Source: Bosea sp. AS-1
Lineage (GTDB): Bacteria; Pseudomonadota; Alphaproteobacteria; Rhizobiales; Beijerinckiaceae
DNA: 64,000 nt
Reading direction: 5' to 3'
NCBI RefSeq assembly: GCF_002220095.1
Contig: NZ_CP022372.1
Span: forward strand, 1,460,501-1,524,500
Shown here: one piece after another, positions 42,801-50,998 of the stretch
Layout of the letters: each line of letters starts with the position of its first letter
Position numbering within the stretch: the stretch's first letter is position 1
Translations under genes and position numbers: made by a program
The notes under the pieces: model-generated
Databases searched by the model: none
What the model saw: the letters and a program-made list of their open reading frames with translations, nothing else
Told to the model about the DNA's origin: nothing

Positions 42801-44354
42801 ATGGCTAGCGCAGCCGTCACGGCCGGGGCGCCGCCCGTCGCCAATCGCGGCGCCATCACTGCCTGCGTGATCCTCGCGGTCATCATGCAGGCGCTCGACA
42901 CCACCATCGCCAATGTCGCGCTGCCCTATATCCAGGGCAGCGTTTCGGCGAGTGCGGACCAGATCAACTGGGTCCTGACCTCCTATATCGTCGCTGCCGC
43001 GATCATGACGCCGCCTTCCGGCTTCCTCGCGGCGCGCTTCGGCCGCAAGCGCGTGCTCTCCGCCGCGATCATCGGCTTCGTCGTCGCCTCGATCCTGTGC
43101 GGCGCGGCGCAGTCGCTGACGCAGATCGTCGGCTTCCGCTTGCTGCAAGGTTTCTTCGGCGCCGCGCTCGTCCCGCTGTCGCAGAGCATCCTGCTCGACA
43201 TCTACACGCCAGAGGAGCGCGGCCAGGCCATGGCACTGTTCGGCGTCTCGGTGATGGTCGGGCCTGTGCTGGGGCCGGTGCTCGGCGGCTGGCTGACCGA
43301 CAACATTTCCTGGCGCTGGGTGTTCTACATCAACCTGCCGCTCGGTATCCTGGCGCTGGCCGGGGTCTCGATCTTCGTCACCGAGACCAAGTCGAGCGCG
43401 CTGGCCAAGCTCGACTGGATCGGCTTCGGCGCCCTCAGCATCGCAATCGCGGCGCTCCAGCTCTTCCTCGACCGTGGCGCGCAGCTCGACTGGTTCGATT
43501 CCTTCGAGATCATCGTCGAGGCGACGATCTGTGCCGCAGCGCTCTACATCCTCGTCGTGCATACCTTCACGGCGCAGAATTCCTTCATCAAGCCAAGGAT
43601 GTTCCTCGACCGGAACTTCAATGTTGGGCTGGTTTTCATCTTCATCGTCGGCATCTGCTACCTGGCGTCGCTCGCGCTGCTGACGCCCTTCCTGCAGACA
43701 CTCCTGGGCTACCCGGTGGTGACGGCCGGCATCATCATGGGGCCGCGCGGCCTCGGCACGATGGCTTGCATGTTCGTGGTCGGGCGAATGATCGGCAAAG
43801 TCGATTCCCGCGTGCTGCTCGGGCTAGGCTTCCTCGTCAGCGCCTGGGCGATGTATGACATGGCCGGCTGGACGCCGGACGTGTCGCAGAGCCGCATCAT
43901 GCTCACCGGCTTCGTCCAGGGCGGCGGCCTCGGCCTGCTCTTCGTGCCGCTGACGACCATCACCTTCGCGACGCTGCCGGCCGAGTACCGCGGCGACGGC
44001 ACCGGTCTCTACAACCTCTCGCGCAATATCGGCTCCAGCGTCGGCATCTCGCTGGTCAGCTATCTGTTGACGCGCAATGTGCAGGTGAATCACGCCGAGA
44101 TTGCGAACTACGTGACGCCCTTCAACCGGTTGTTCGAGATGCCGGCGGTCAAGCACGCCTGGGATCCGACGACGCTGGCGGGGAGGGCGGCTCTCGACGA
44201 GGTCATCACGCGGCAGGCGACGATCATCGCCTATATCGACGACTTCAAGCTGCTGATGATCCTGTGCCTGGCCGCCTTGCCGTTCCTGGCGCTGCTGCGC
44301 ACGCCGCGCCGGGAGGCTGCCCCCGCCGACGATCACGCGATGGTGATGGAGTAG
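42801..44354 (+). CDS. emrB: DHA2-family drug:H+ antiporter (EmrB-like)
   Basis: 517 aa with about 14 membrane segments. ALDTTIANVALPYIQGSV (~32) is motif D1 of the DHA2 family, and GRKRV (~77) and GPVLGPVLGGWLTD (~155, motif C of antiporters) are intact. It lies 12 bp after emrA and forms the pump of the MarR-controlled tripartite system; no outer-membrane channel gene is adjacent. Confidence 0.93.
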   Translation: MASAAVTAGAPPVANRGAITACVILAVIMQALDTTIANVALPYIQGSVSASADQINWVLTSYIVAAAIMTPPSGFLAARFGRKRVLSAAIIGFVVASILCGAAQSLTQIVGFRLLQGFFGAALVPLSQSILLDIYTPEERGQAMALFGVSVMVGPVLGPVLGGWLTDNISWRWVFYINLPLGILALAGVSIFVTETKSSALAKLDWIGFGALSIAIAALQLFLDRGAQLDWFDSFEIIVEATICAAALYILVVHTFTAQNSFIKPRMFLDRNFNVGLVFIFIVGICYLASLALLTPFLQTLLGYPVVTAGIIMGPRGLGTMACMFVVGRMIGKVDSRVLLGLGFLVSAWAMYDMAGWTPDVSQSRIMLTGFVQGGGLGLLFVPLTTITFATLPAEYRGDGTGLYNLSRNIGSSVGISLVSYLLTRNVQVNHAEIANYVTPFNRLFEMPAVKHAWDPTTLAGRAALDEVITRQATIIAYIDDFKLLMILCLAALPFLALLRTPRREAAPADDHAMVME

Positions 44355-44471
44355 CCACACCCTCGCCATCGCTCCCGCAGGGATGCTGTTTCGGCTCGGG
44401 GTGCCATGGTTGTCCGGCCGCGCAGGGATAAATGGGCAGGGAACGGTCCTTGGCGCTCGCCGGGCGGATAC

Positions 44472-44487
44472 GGGTAGAAATTTACCC
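44472..44487. repeat. Short inverted repeat GGGTA-N6-TACCC
   Basis: Arms GGGTA (44472-44476) and TACCC (44483-44487) with an AT-rich centre, about 90 bp before the 77-residue gene. A possible operator; nothing else supports it. Confidence 0.3.
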
Positions 44488-44575
44488 TACGTCACTTCTC
44501 GACTTGCGTATTCTTCCCGTCTCGCATTGGATCGAATGCCGGCGTAGCATCTTTGCGGCTTGTTAACGGTAAGAG

Positions 44576-44809
44576 ATGGTTTTGATGCGATCGATGCGTG
44601 TCCGGCCGCCCGTGACGGCGCCGATCCGGATGCCCTCCGTGCGGGATATTCCGGCGCCCGCCAACGATAACCATCAAGCCGCCCGCGAGACGCGGATGAG
44701 CCTGCTGATCGGCCGTTCGTTGCTGGTTACCGGCGTTCTGGCCACGATCGGCTTCATTCTCGGCCTGGTTGGATGGCTCGGCCAGATTGCCTGGAAAGCG
44801 CTCCACTGA
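44576..44809 (+). CDS. Small membrane protein, 77 aa
   Basis: A charged N-terminal part with the PANDN motif (common in small hypothetical proteins of this order) and one hydrophobic segment (~45-68: SLLVTGVLATIGFILGLVGW). Function unknown. The start at ATG 44576 is uncertain: 44585 and 44594 are also in frame and no clear ribosome site is seen. Confidence 0.55.
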   Translation: MVLMRSMRVRPPVTAPIRMPSVRDIPAPANDNHQAARETRMSLLIGRSLLVTGVLATIGFILGLVGWLGQIAWKALH

Positions 44810-45006
44810 AGCTGCGTCGTTCAGCTCCGATCCGGCGATAGATCGGGTTGCTCCAAAACCGATCACCGGTGTGTCGCGACGACCCTGGCCGATATCTAAA
44901 GTTTTAACGAAGTCGCCGCTTCCTGTCTCAGGCGGTGACGGGTCGTCGCGGCAACTCTGCGGGACCGCAGGGGCCGGGCGTTCCTCCCGAGTGAAGTGGG
45001 GACAGC

Positions 45007-45591
45007 ATGACGCCGGATTCGATCGAAATGCAGATTGAACGTGCCGTGCGCGCCGACGTCGCCCGGCTCGATACGGGGCTGGACGAGGCGTTGCGCCGCT
45101 GCGAGGACAGCGGAGAAGCGATTTTCCTGTTTGGCAGCGACAGCGCCACGGTCCATGCGCTGCGCGGCCGGATTCGCTCTTCCTGGCCCCGGCTGCGCCT
45201 CGTCGGCGTCTGCGACGCCGATTTCCTGGGTCAGGCTGGCCCGGCGATGCTGGCGCATATCGGGGCCTGTGCGCCCGATGTGGTCATCGCCGACGTTGCT
45301 CCGAAGCGCCATCGTGCCCTGATCGCCGAGTTCGCCTCGCATGGCCTGCATACGGGCCTGATCAACCTCCCCGGCACCTTCGCCCGCTATGTGGCCACCC
45401 ATCCAGGCCTTGCCGTTGCGGGAGAAGGAGCGACGCCCGCGGTCGGGAAGCTGCCTCCCTTGATCGGCAGGCTGCTGAACGATCTGGCCGGGGTCATGCG
45501 CTTTTCCGGCATCATTGCCCGCCAGCTGCTCCACAGCGCTGCTCCCCGCCACGCGGCCCAGGCCTACCAGACCGCGCAACGCGACGGCTGA
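45007..45591 (+). CDS. WecG/TagA/CpsF-like glycosyltransferase, possibly degenerate
   Basis: 194 aa. The middle (AIFLFGSDSATVHALRGRI, then SSWPRLRLVGVCDADFLGQ) and the segment APDVVIADVAPKRHRALIAE resemble the nucleotide-binding half of GT26 enzymes, which add the second sugar to an undecaprenyl-linked glycan. The typical GLGAPKQE block is changed to DVAPKRH and the usual glycine-rich loop is not obvious, so activity is doubtful. It faces the glycosylphosphotransferase gene (convergent, 11 bp), supporting a polysaccharide role. Confidence 0.5.
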   Translation: MTPDSIEMQIERAVRADVARLDTGLDEALRRCEDSGEAIFLFGSDSATVHALRGRIRSSWPRLRLVGVCDADFLGQAGPAMLAHIGACAPDVVIADVAPKRHRALIAEFASHGLHTGLINLPGTFARYVATHPGLAVAGEGATPAVGKLPPLIGRLLNDLAGVMRFSGIIARQLLHSAAPRHAAQAYQTAQRDG

Positions 45592-45602
45592 GCCGCGGCT
45601 CC

Positions 45603-47066
45603 TCACACCGCGTTCCGGAAGGCCTTCGGGCTGAACAGCGTCCGGAACAGGATGAGGAGGTCGAGCGAGAGCGACCAGTGGTCGATGTACCAGAGGTCGT
45701 GAGCGACACGAGCAGCCATCTTCTCGTCGGTATCGGTCTCGCCACGCAGGCCATTGACCTGCGCCCAGCCGGTGATGCCGGGCTTCACGTTGTGGCGACG
45801 GGCATAGAGCGCGATCTTGCGCTCGAACTCCCGGTCATGTGCCAGCGCATGAGGCCTCGGGCCGACCAGCGACATGTCGCCGGCGAGCACGTTCAGCAAT
45901 TGCGGCAGTTCGTCGAGATTGTAGCGGCGCAGCACCCGGCCGATACGGGTAACGCGCGGATCGTTGCGACGCGCCTGCACGATCACGGCGCCATCGTCGG
46001 TGACCGTCATGCTGCGGAACTTGAAGATGCGGAACGTCTCCTGATTGAAGCCGTGGCGGCGCTGGCGGAACAGCACCGGGCCGGGTGAGTCGAGGCGGAT
46101 CGCCAGCGCAATCAGCAACAGGAGCGGCAGCAGCAGCAGGCCGGCCACCGAGGCGACGAGGATGTCGAAGCCGCGCTTGCAGGCGATCTCCGCCGGCGAC
46201 AGCGGCGCGCGCGTCAGCCGCAGGCTCGAAAAGGCGCCGGCGCTGACGATATGTGGCTGCTCGAAGCGGCTCAGGATCTTTTCGGGTGCGAGGTGGATCG
46301 CTACCGGCATGGTCATGAAGGCATCGACGCAGGCTTCGATGGTCTCGTGCTCCGACCAGGGCACGGCGATGAAGACGGCGTCGGGCCGCTTGGCCCGGCA
46401 ACTGGCGGCAGCCGCGGCCAGATCGGCAGCGAGAGCGGCGCGGGGGTCGCGATGCGGTGGTGCCGGGTGCAGGAAGGCGACGTCGACGATGGCGCTGCCG
46501 GCATTCCAGGGCTTGGAGCTTTCGACGAAGGACATGACGTCCTTTTCGCGGCCGATCAGGAAGACACGCTCCGAGGTGATCTTGCCGGTGCGGCTGCCGC
46601 TCGCGATCAGGTGGACGATGGCCGAGCGGCAGAGTGCGATGGCGGGGATGCCGGCGAGATAGGTCGCCAGGATGGCGAGGCGCGAATAGTGATCGGCGAT
46701 CTTGGCGAGGAAGAGCAGTACCAGGAACGCGACCAGCGTGATGTTCCAGGCGGCGAAAGCCGCCGTAACCTGCCCGCGTGTCGAGAGATAGTGGCTGATC
46801 TGATAGCGCCCGCTCATCAGATTGACGAAGAGGAACAGCGCCGCGAACATGCCCGCGAGCTCCAGCGCCGGGCCGGTCGCCCGCAAGACGCCGTGATTGG
46901 CCAGATCATTCGCCACCGTCGCCCCGTAGCCGAGCGTCGCCACCACGGCGACATCACACAGGGCTGTCACGGGGCCATGCCAATACCGCCAGCTCCTCGC
47001 CTCGCCGCGAGGCAGGGCCAGCGTCGCCCTTCCCAAGTCGTCTACTTCCAGATTGTCTACGCGCAT
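45603..47066 (-). CDS. Polyprenyl-phosphate glycosylphosphotransferase (WcaJ/PHPT family), copy 1
   Basis: 487 aa. N-terminal membrane segments (about four, 30-150), a Rossmann-like central domain, a further membrane segment (~290-312) and the conserved catalytic C-terminal domain: KRGFDILVASVAG, FKFRSMTV, RRYNLDELPQLLNVL, SLVGPRPHALAHD and KPGITGWAQVNGLRGE. It starts polysaccharide repeat units by moving a hexose 1-phosphate to undecaprenyl phosphate. A second copy is at 57854. In place with the VanZ gene upstream on the same strand. Confidence 0.92.
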   Translation of the reverse strand: MRVDNLEVDDLGRATLALPRGEARSWRYWHGPVTALCDVAVVATLGYGATVANDLANHGVLRATGPALELAGMFAALFLFVNLMSGRYQISHYLSTRGQVTAAFAAWNITLVAFLVLLFLAKIADHYSRLAILATYLAGIPAIALCRSAIVHLIASGSRTGKITSERVFLIGREKDVMSFVESSKPWNAGSAIVDVAFLHPAPPHRDPRAALAADLAAAAASCRAKRPDAVFIAVPWSEHETIEACVDAFMTMPVAIHLAPEKILSRFEQPHIVSAGAFSSLRLTRAPLSPAEIACKRGFDILVASVAGLLLLPLLLLIALAIRLDSPGPVLFRQRRHGFNQETFRIFKFRSMTVTDDGAVIVQARRNDPRVTRIGRVLRRYNLDELPQLLNVLAGDMSLVGPRPHALAHDREFERKIALYARRHNVKPGITGWAQVNGLRGETDTDEKMAARVAHDLWYIDHWSLSLDLLILFRTLFSPKAFRNAV

Positions 47067-47268
47067 CGTCCAGCCCCGGCCGCCTTGGTCTCGGGCGCTC
47101 GCTTCGCCGGAAGGCGAGGGACGAGCGCTGCGAGGGTTACGGCAAGAGCTGTGCCGCTAGGTGATGCTCCGGATCGGGGCTTTTTTCACGTCGGGGCGGC
47201 GCCAGTGGGTCGAGGTGACCAAAGGTCAGAGTCGAGCGGCACGGCGATGTGCCGTTTCGGCACGGGGA

Positions 47269-47643
47269 TCAGGCGATGCGCCGCAGCCGGCGGGCGAGGA
47301 AATCGAGCGAGATGGCGAGGGCGCCACCGGCCAGCGTCCCGAGGACCTTGACAACGACATCGTGCGACCGGCCATGACGGGTCGCTTCCAGGGTCTGGCC
47401 CCATTCGAGCCCGAGAGCCAGAACCACCATGCCGCCCAACACGAGCCAGCGCTGGCGCGGATAGGCGAAGGCGAGCATGCAGCCTGCCGCGAGATAGGCC
47501 AGGAAGCGTTCGATATCCGCGCTCATCTCCGGAATATGTGGGCGCAGATCGAGCGGAGACAGCGTCGCGAACAGGATGACGAACAGCGCTCCCCAGCCGA
47601 GGACGGTCGCAAAACGTCGCAGTTGGTCGAAGGGATCGGTCAA
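47269..47643 (-). CDS. VanZ-like membrane protein
   Basis: 124 aa from the start used here. Three or four membrane segments; SPLDLRPHIP and LGLEWGQTLEATRHGRSHDV match the VanZ-like family, small membrane proteins often beside exopolysaccharide genes and of unknown biochemical function. There is no ATG: TTG 47643 (used) or TTG 47679 are the only reasonable starts. It ends about 200 bp before the copy-1 transferase gene, whose start faces it on the same strand. Confidence 0.7.
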   Translation of the reverse strand: MTDPFDQLRRFATVLGWGALFVILFATLSPLDLRPHIPEMSADIERFLAYLAAGCMLAFAYPRQRWLVLGGMVVLALGLEWGQTLEATRHGRSHDVVVKVLGTLAGGALAISLDFLARRLRRIA

Positions 47644-47853
47644 GAAGGGGAATCCTGATGCACGAGCGCAGCCACGCAAACATTAGGCCAGAACGCGGAG
47701 GCGATGTAGCGGCGGTTCGCGCAAGGCGAGGCTTTATGCCCTCGCAAAAGCGGCAAGGCAATGACGCAAGCGCGACCTGAGCGCGGCGGGCATGGTATCG
47801 CTGGTGTGGCAGAGACCCCCGGCAGATGGGGGAGCGATCGCGAGGGTAAGCCG

Positions 47854-48600
47854 ATGAACAACGAGTTCCATGCCGGGGCGGCGTCCCGGATCGCCGGCGG
47901 CAAGGCGATCTACGGCGTACCGCTCGGCATCCTGATGTTGCAGGCGCGCTTTCCGCGCATTCCGGGCGACATGGGCAACGGCACGACCTGGCCTTTCCCG
48001 GTGCTCTACCGCGTCGTCGGCGGGGCGAGCCCGGACAAGGTGGTGCTGAAGGGGGCGACCGGGCTGTTGCCGGACTTCATCGCCGCGGCGCAGGAACTGG
48101 TCGAGCTCGGCGCCGAGGCGATCACCACCAATTGCGGGTTCCTGTCGCTGTTCCAGCGCGAGCTTGCCGCTGCCGTGAACGTCCCGGTCGCGACCTCTTC
48201 CCTGATGCAGGTGCCATGGGTGCAGGCGACTCTGCCACCGGGAAAGCGCGTCGGTGTCGTCACCGTCTCGGCCGCGACGCTGACGCCAGCCCATCTCGAG
48301 GCGGCGAGCGTTCCACTCGATACGCCCGTAGCCGGCACGGAGGATGGCCGCGAGTTCTTCCGCGTGCTGATCAAGGCCGAGAAGGACGACATGGACGTCG
48401 ACCTCGCTCGGCAGGATGTCGTGGATGCGGCGCTCACTCTTGCGGCACGGCATCCCGATCTCGGCGCGATCGTGCTCGAATGCACCAACATGCCGCCCTA
48501 TGCCGCCGCGATTCAGGAGGCGACGGGGTTGCCGGTCTACGACATCTACTCGATGATCTCCTGGTTCCATGCCGGTTTGCGGCCCCGGCGTTTCGATTAA
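47854..48600 (+). CDS. Aspartate/glutamate (hydantoin) racemase family protein
   Basis: 248 aa. Two catalytic cysteines are in place: ITTNCGFL (~92) and VLECTNMPP (~210). The family includes Asp/Glu, hydantoin and maleate isomerases. Nothing next to it names the substrate. Start at ATG 47854, since the upstream in-frame stretch to 47761 is low in similarity to the family. Probably monocistronic. Confidence 0.82.
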   Translation: MNNEFHAGAASRIAGGKAIYGVPLGILMLQARFPRIPGDMGNGTTWPFPVLYRVVGGASPDKVVLKGATGLLPDFIAAAQELVELGAEAITTNCGFLSLFQRELAAAVNVPVATSSLMQVPWVQATLPPGKRVGVVTVSAATLTPAHLEAASVPLDTPVAGTEDGREFFRVLIKAEKDDMDVDLARQDVVDAALTLAARHPDLGAIVLECTNMPPYAAAIQEATGLPVYDIYSMISWFHAGLRPRRFD

Positions 48601-48675
48601 ATTGCCGGAACTTATCCCCGGCGGCCCGCCCGCCCGCATCATCGCGCCTCGCATCGTCCGATCCTGCGAGGCTCC

Positions 48676-50070
48676 ATGACCGTCACGCCCCGTCTTTCGC
48701 TGCCGCTGCTCGCCGCCGGGCAGGCCCAGAAACATGTCACGCATAACGACGCGCTGGTGCGCCTCGATGCCCTGATCCATCTCGTCGTCGACAGCCGCAC
48801 GCAACTGGAGCCGCCTGTCAGCCCGAGCGAGCTCTCCGCCTATATCGTGCCGGCCGGAGCCGCGGGCGTCTTCGCAGGGCATACCGATCAGGTCGCGCTG
48901 TTCGAGGATGGCGGCTGGACTTTCCTGATGCCCCGAACCGGCTGGCAGGCCTGGGTTGCCGACGAGGCCGAGCACAATCTCTGGAACGGAACGGAATGGC
49001 GGCGTGCCAGTCCGCTCAGCAGCTTCGGTGCCGAAAAATGGGGCGTCAACGCCACTGCCGACGACACCAATCGGCTCGCAATCTCGGCGGAAGCGAGCCT
49101 TTTCAACCATGCCGGCGGCGACCACCGCCTCAAGATCAACAAGGCAAATGCGGGCGCGACGGCCAGTGTCCTGTTTCAATCCGGCTGGTCCGGGAGGGCC
49201 GAATTCGGGCTCGCGGGCGACGAGGATTTGCGGGTCAAGGTCAGCCCCGATGGTGCGGCCTGGCATGATGCGGTCGCGATCGACCGGGCGAGCGGGAGCG
49301 TCGCGTTGCCTGGTTCGCCCTGGGCCGCGGGGCAGAACCTGCTGATCAATGGCGACATGCGGGTCAACCAGCGCGGCTTTGCCGGCGGGGCACTGGTTGC
49401 AGGGGCCTATGGCTTCGATCGCTGGAAGGCGGGGGCCGGTGGGGCGGACCTGTCGCTCAGCGGCTTCGCCATCACCCTGACCTCCGGAACGATCGTCCAA
49501 CCCGTGGAGCCGGGGCTGTGGGGGCTCGCCGCCCTCGCTGGGATGTCGCTGACATTGTCCGTCGAGGATCTGACCGGCGGCAATCTAGCGGTGGCGGTCG
49601 GCAGTCAATCCGGCACGATCACTGTCGGCGCAGGACGTCGCTCGGTGACATTGACGCCGGCAGCCGGGGATACGGGCGTGCTGCAGGTCGGGCTGTCACC
49701 GAGCGCGGGTGCCGTCTCCTTCGCGCGGATCAAGCTCGAACACGGGCGGCTCGCAACCGGCTGGGCGATGCGTCCGCTTTCCGTCGAGCAGATGCTGTGC
49801 CGCCGCTATTACCTGCGGCAGGACGGGCAGGTTCTGCTCGATGCCTATCAGGTATCGGCGACGGCGAGCCGGCAGAACCTCACCCTGCCAGTGCCGATGC
49901 GGTCGACGCCGAGCACGAGCTTTTCCGTTTCGCAGGAAATCAACGTGCAAGGCAGCGACAGAGGCGTCGTGGCGCAGTCGCCAGAGCAGGCCTATGCCTA
50001 TGTCACGGCGCTGGCGCTCGGCCGGGTGCGGGCGGCCTTCGACGCGCTCGTCTTCGATGCTGAGCTGTGA
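48676..50070 (+). CDS. DUF2793 domain protein, tail-fibre-like
   Basis: 464 aa. The N-terminal block PRLSLPLLAAGQAQKHVTHN and the segment FEDGGWTFLMPRTGWQAWV (about 75-95) define DUF2793, found in alphaproteobacterial phage-tail and gene-transfer-agent-like proteins. The C-terminal part (~230-464) contains a jelly-roll-like stretch beginning LLINGDMRVNQRG, a motif of phage structural proteins. No other phage gene is near. It may be a domesticated adhesin or tail component. Confidence 0.78.
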   Translation: MTVTPRLSLPLLAAGQAQKHVTHNDALVRLDALIHLVVDSRTQLEPPVSPSELSAYIVPAGAAGVFAGHTDQVALFEDGGWTFLMPRTGWQAWVADEAEHNLWNGTEWRRASPLSSFGAEKWGVNATADDTNRLAISAEASLFNHAGGDHRLKINKANAGATASVLFQSGWSGRAEFGLAGDEDLRVKVSPDGAAWHDAVAIDRASGSVALPGSPWAAGQNLLINGDMRVNQRGFAGGALVAGAYGFDRWKAGAGGADLSLSGFAITLTSGTIVQPVEPGLWGLAALAGMSLTLSVEDLTGGNLAVAVGSQSGTITVGAGRRSVTLTPAAGDTGVLQVGLSPSAGAVSFARIKLEHGRLATGWAMRPLSVEQMLCRRYYLRQDGQVLLDAYQVSATASRQNLTLPVPMRSTPSTSFSVSQEINVQGSDRGVVAQSPEQAYAYVTALALGRVRAAFDALVFDAEL

Positions 50071-50073
50071 CGG

Positions 50074-50997
50074 TCATTCGCTGACGAGCTTGCGGGCGCG
50101 CAGGAGGGCGAGCAACCCTTCGTCGCGACGCTCCTCCAACTCCGCGATCGAGCGTCCGGCCGCTTCCTCGGCGACGCCCACGATGATCCGCTGCTGGACC
50201 TCCTCATCGAGCGAAGGCGTTCCGAGGGATTGCCAGCGCCGCACCTGGCTAGGTCCAAGATGGGCGAGATAGCCCGCGATACCGCCTTCGCCACCGCCGA
50301 GATGGTAGGTCATGTGCGGCCCCATCAGCGCCCAGCGCAGGCCGGGTCCGTTGCAGAGCGCGGCATCGATCTCCGCGACGCTGGCGACGCCCTGTTCGAC
50401 CAGATGGACTGCCTCGCGATAGAGTGCCGATGCCAGCCGATTGGCGACATGGCCCGGCATTTCGCGCTGGAGGATGACCGGGCGCCGGTCGAGGCTGCGG
50501 TAGAATGCGGCGGCGCGCGCAATCACCGCCTCGTCCTCGCCGACGATCTCCACCAGCGGCACGAGATGCGGCGGGTTGAAGGGGTGGGCCACGATGATGC
50601 GGCGCTGGCTGCGGCAGTCGGCGACGATCGCGCTGCGCAGCAGCGCCGAGGTGCTGCTGGCGATGATGACGTCGGGTGGCAGCGCCGCGTCGAGCTCGGC
50701 GAGAAGCTTGCGTTTTGCCGCCTCGCTTTCGGGACCGTTCTCCTGCACGAAATCGGCGCCTTCCAGCGCCTCGCCGAGATCGCGCGTAAACAGGTACTGA
50801 CCGGTATTGGCCAGTCCGAGCTCCGCGAGTTGGTCGCGAGCGCGCTGCACGGCCTGATGGAACCGATCTTCCGCATCGGGCGCGGGGTCGTAGGCCGCGA
50901 CATAGAGGCCATGCGCCATGGCAAGGGCCGCCCAGCTGCTGCCGATCAGCCCCGCGCCGATGATGGCGATGCGCTCGATGTCCCGGACGTCCTGCAT
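50074..50997 (-). CDS. 3-hydroxyacyl-CoA dehydrogenase-family NAD-dependent oxidoreductase
   Basis: 307 aa. NAD-binding IAIIGAGLIGSSWAALAMAH (~10) and AHPFNPPHLVPLVEIVG (~138), with the catalytic His. The absence of a CoA-specific lid and the adjacent sugar-acid dehydratase make a lambda-crystallin/L-gulonate 3-dehydrogenase or carnitine dehydrogenase-like activity more likely than fatty-acid oxidation. It begins one base after the dehydratase stop, same strand, likely one operon. Confidence 0.82.
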   Translation of the reverse strand: MQDVRDIERIAIIGAGLIGSSWAALAMAHGLYVAAYDPAPDAEDRFHQAVQRARDQLAELGLANTGQYLFTRDLGEALEGADFVQENGPESEAAKRKLLAELDAALPPDVIIASSTSALLRSAIVADCRSQRRIIVAHPFNPPHLVPLVEIVGEDEAVIARAAAFYRSLDRRPVILQREMPGHVANRLASALYREAVHLVEQGVASVAEIDAALCNGPGLRWALMGPHMTYHLGGGEGGIAGYLAHLGPSQVRRWQSLGTPSLDEEVQQRIIVGVAEEAAGRSIAELEERRDEGLLALLRARKLVSE

Positions 50998-50998
50998 C

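Noticed and set aside
48676..50070. Prophage remnant
   Set aside because: Only one phage-like protein is present; no terminase, portal, capsid or integrase is near it.
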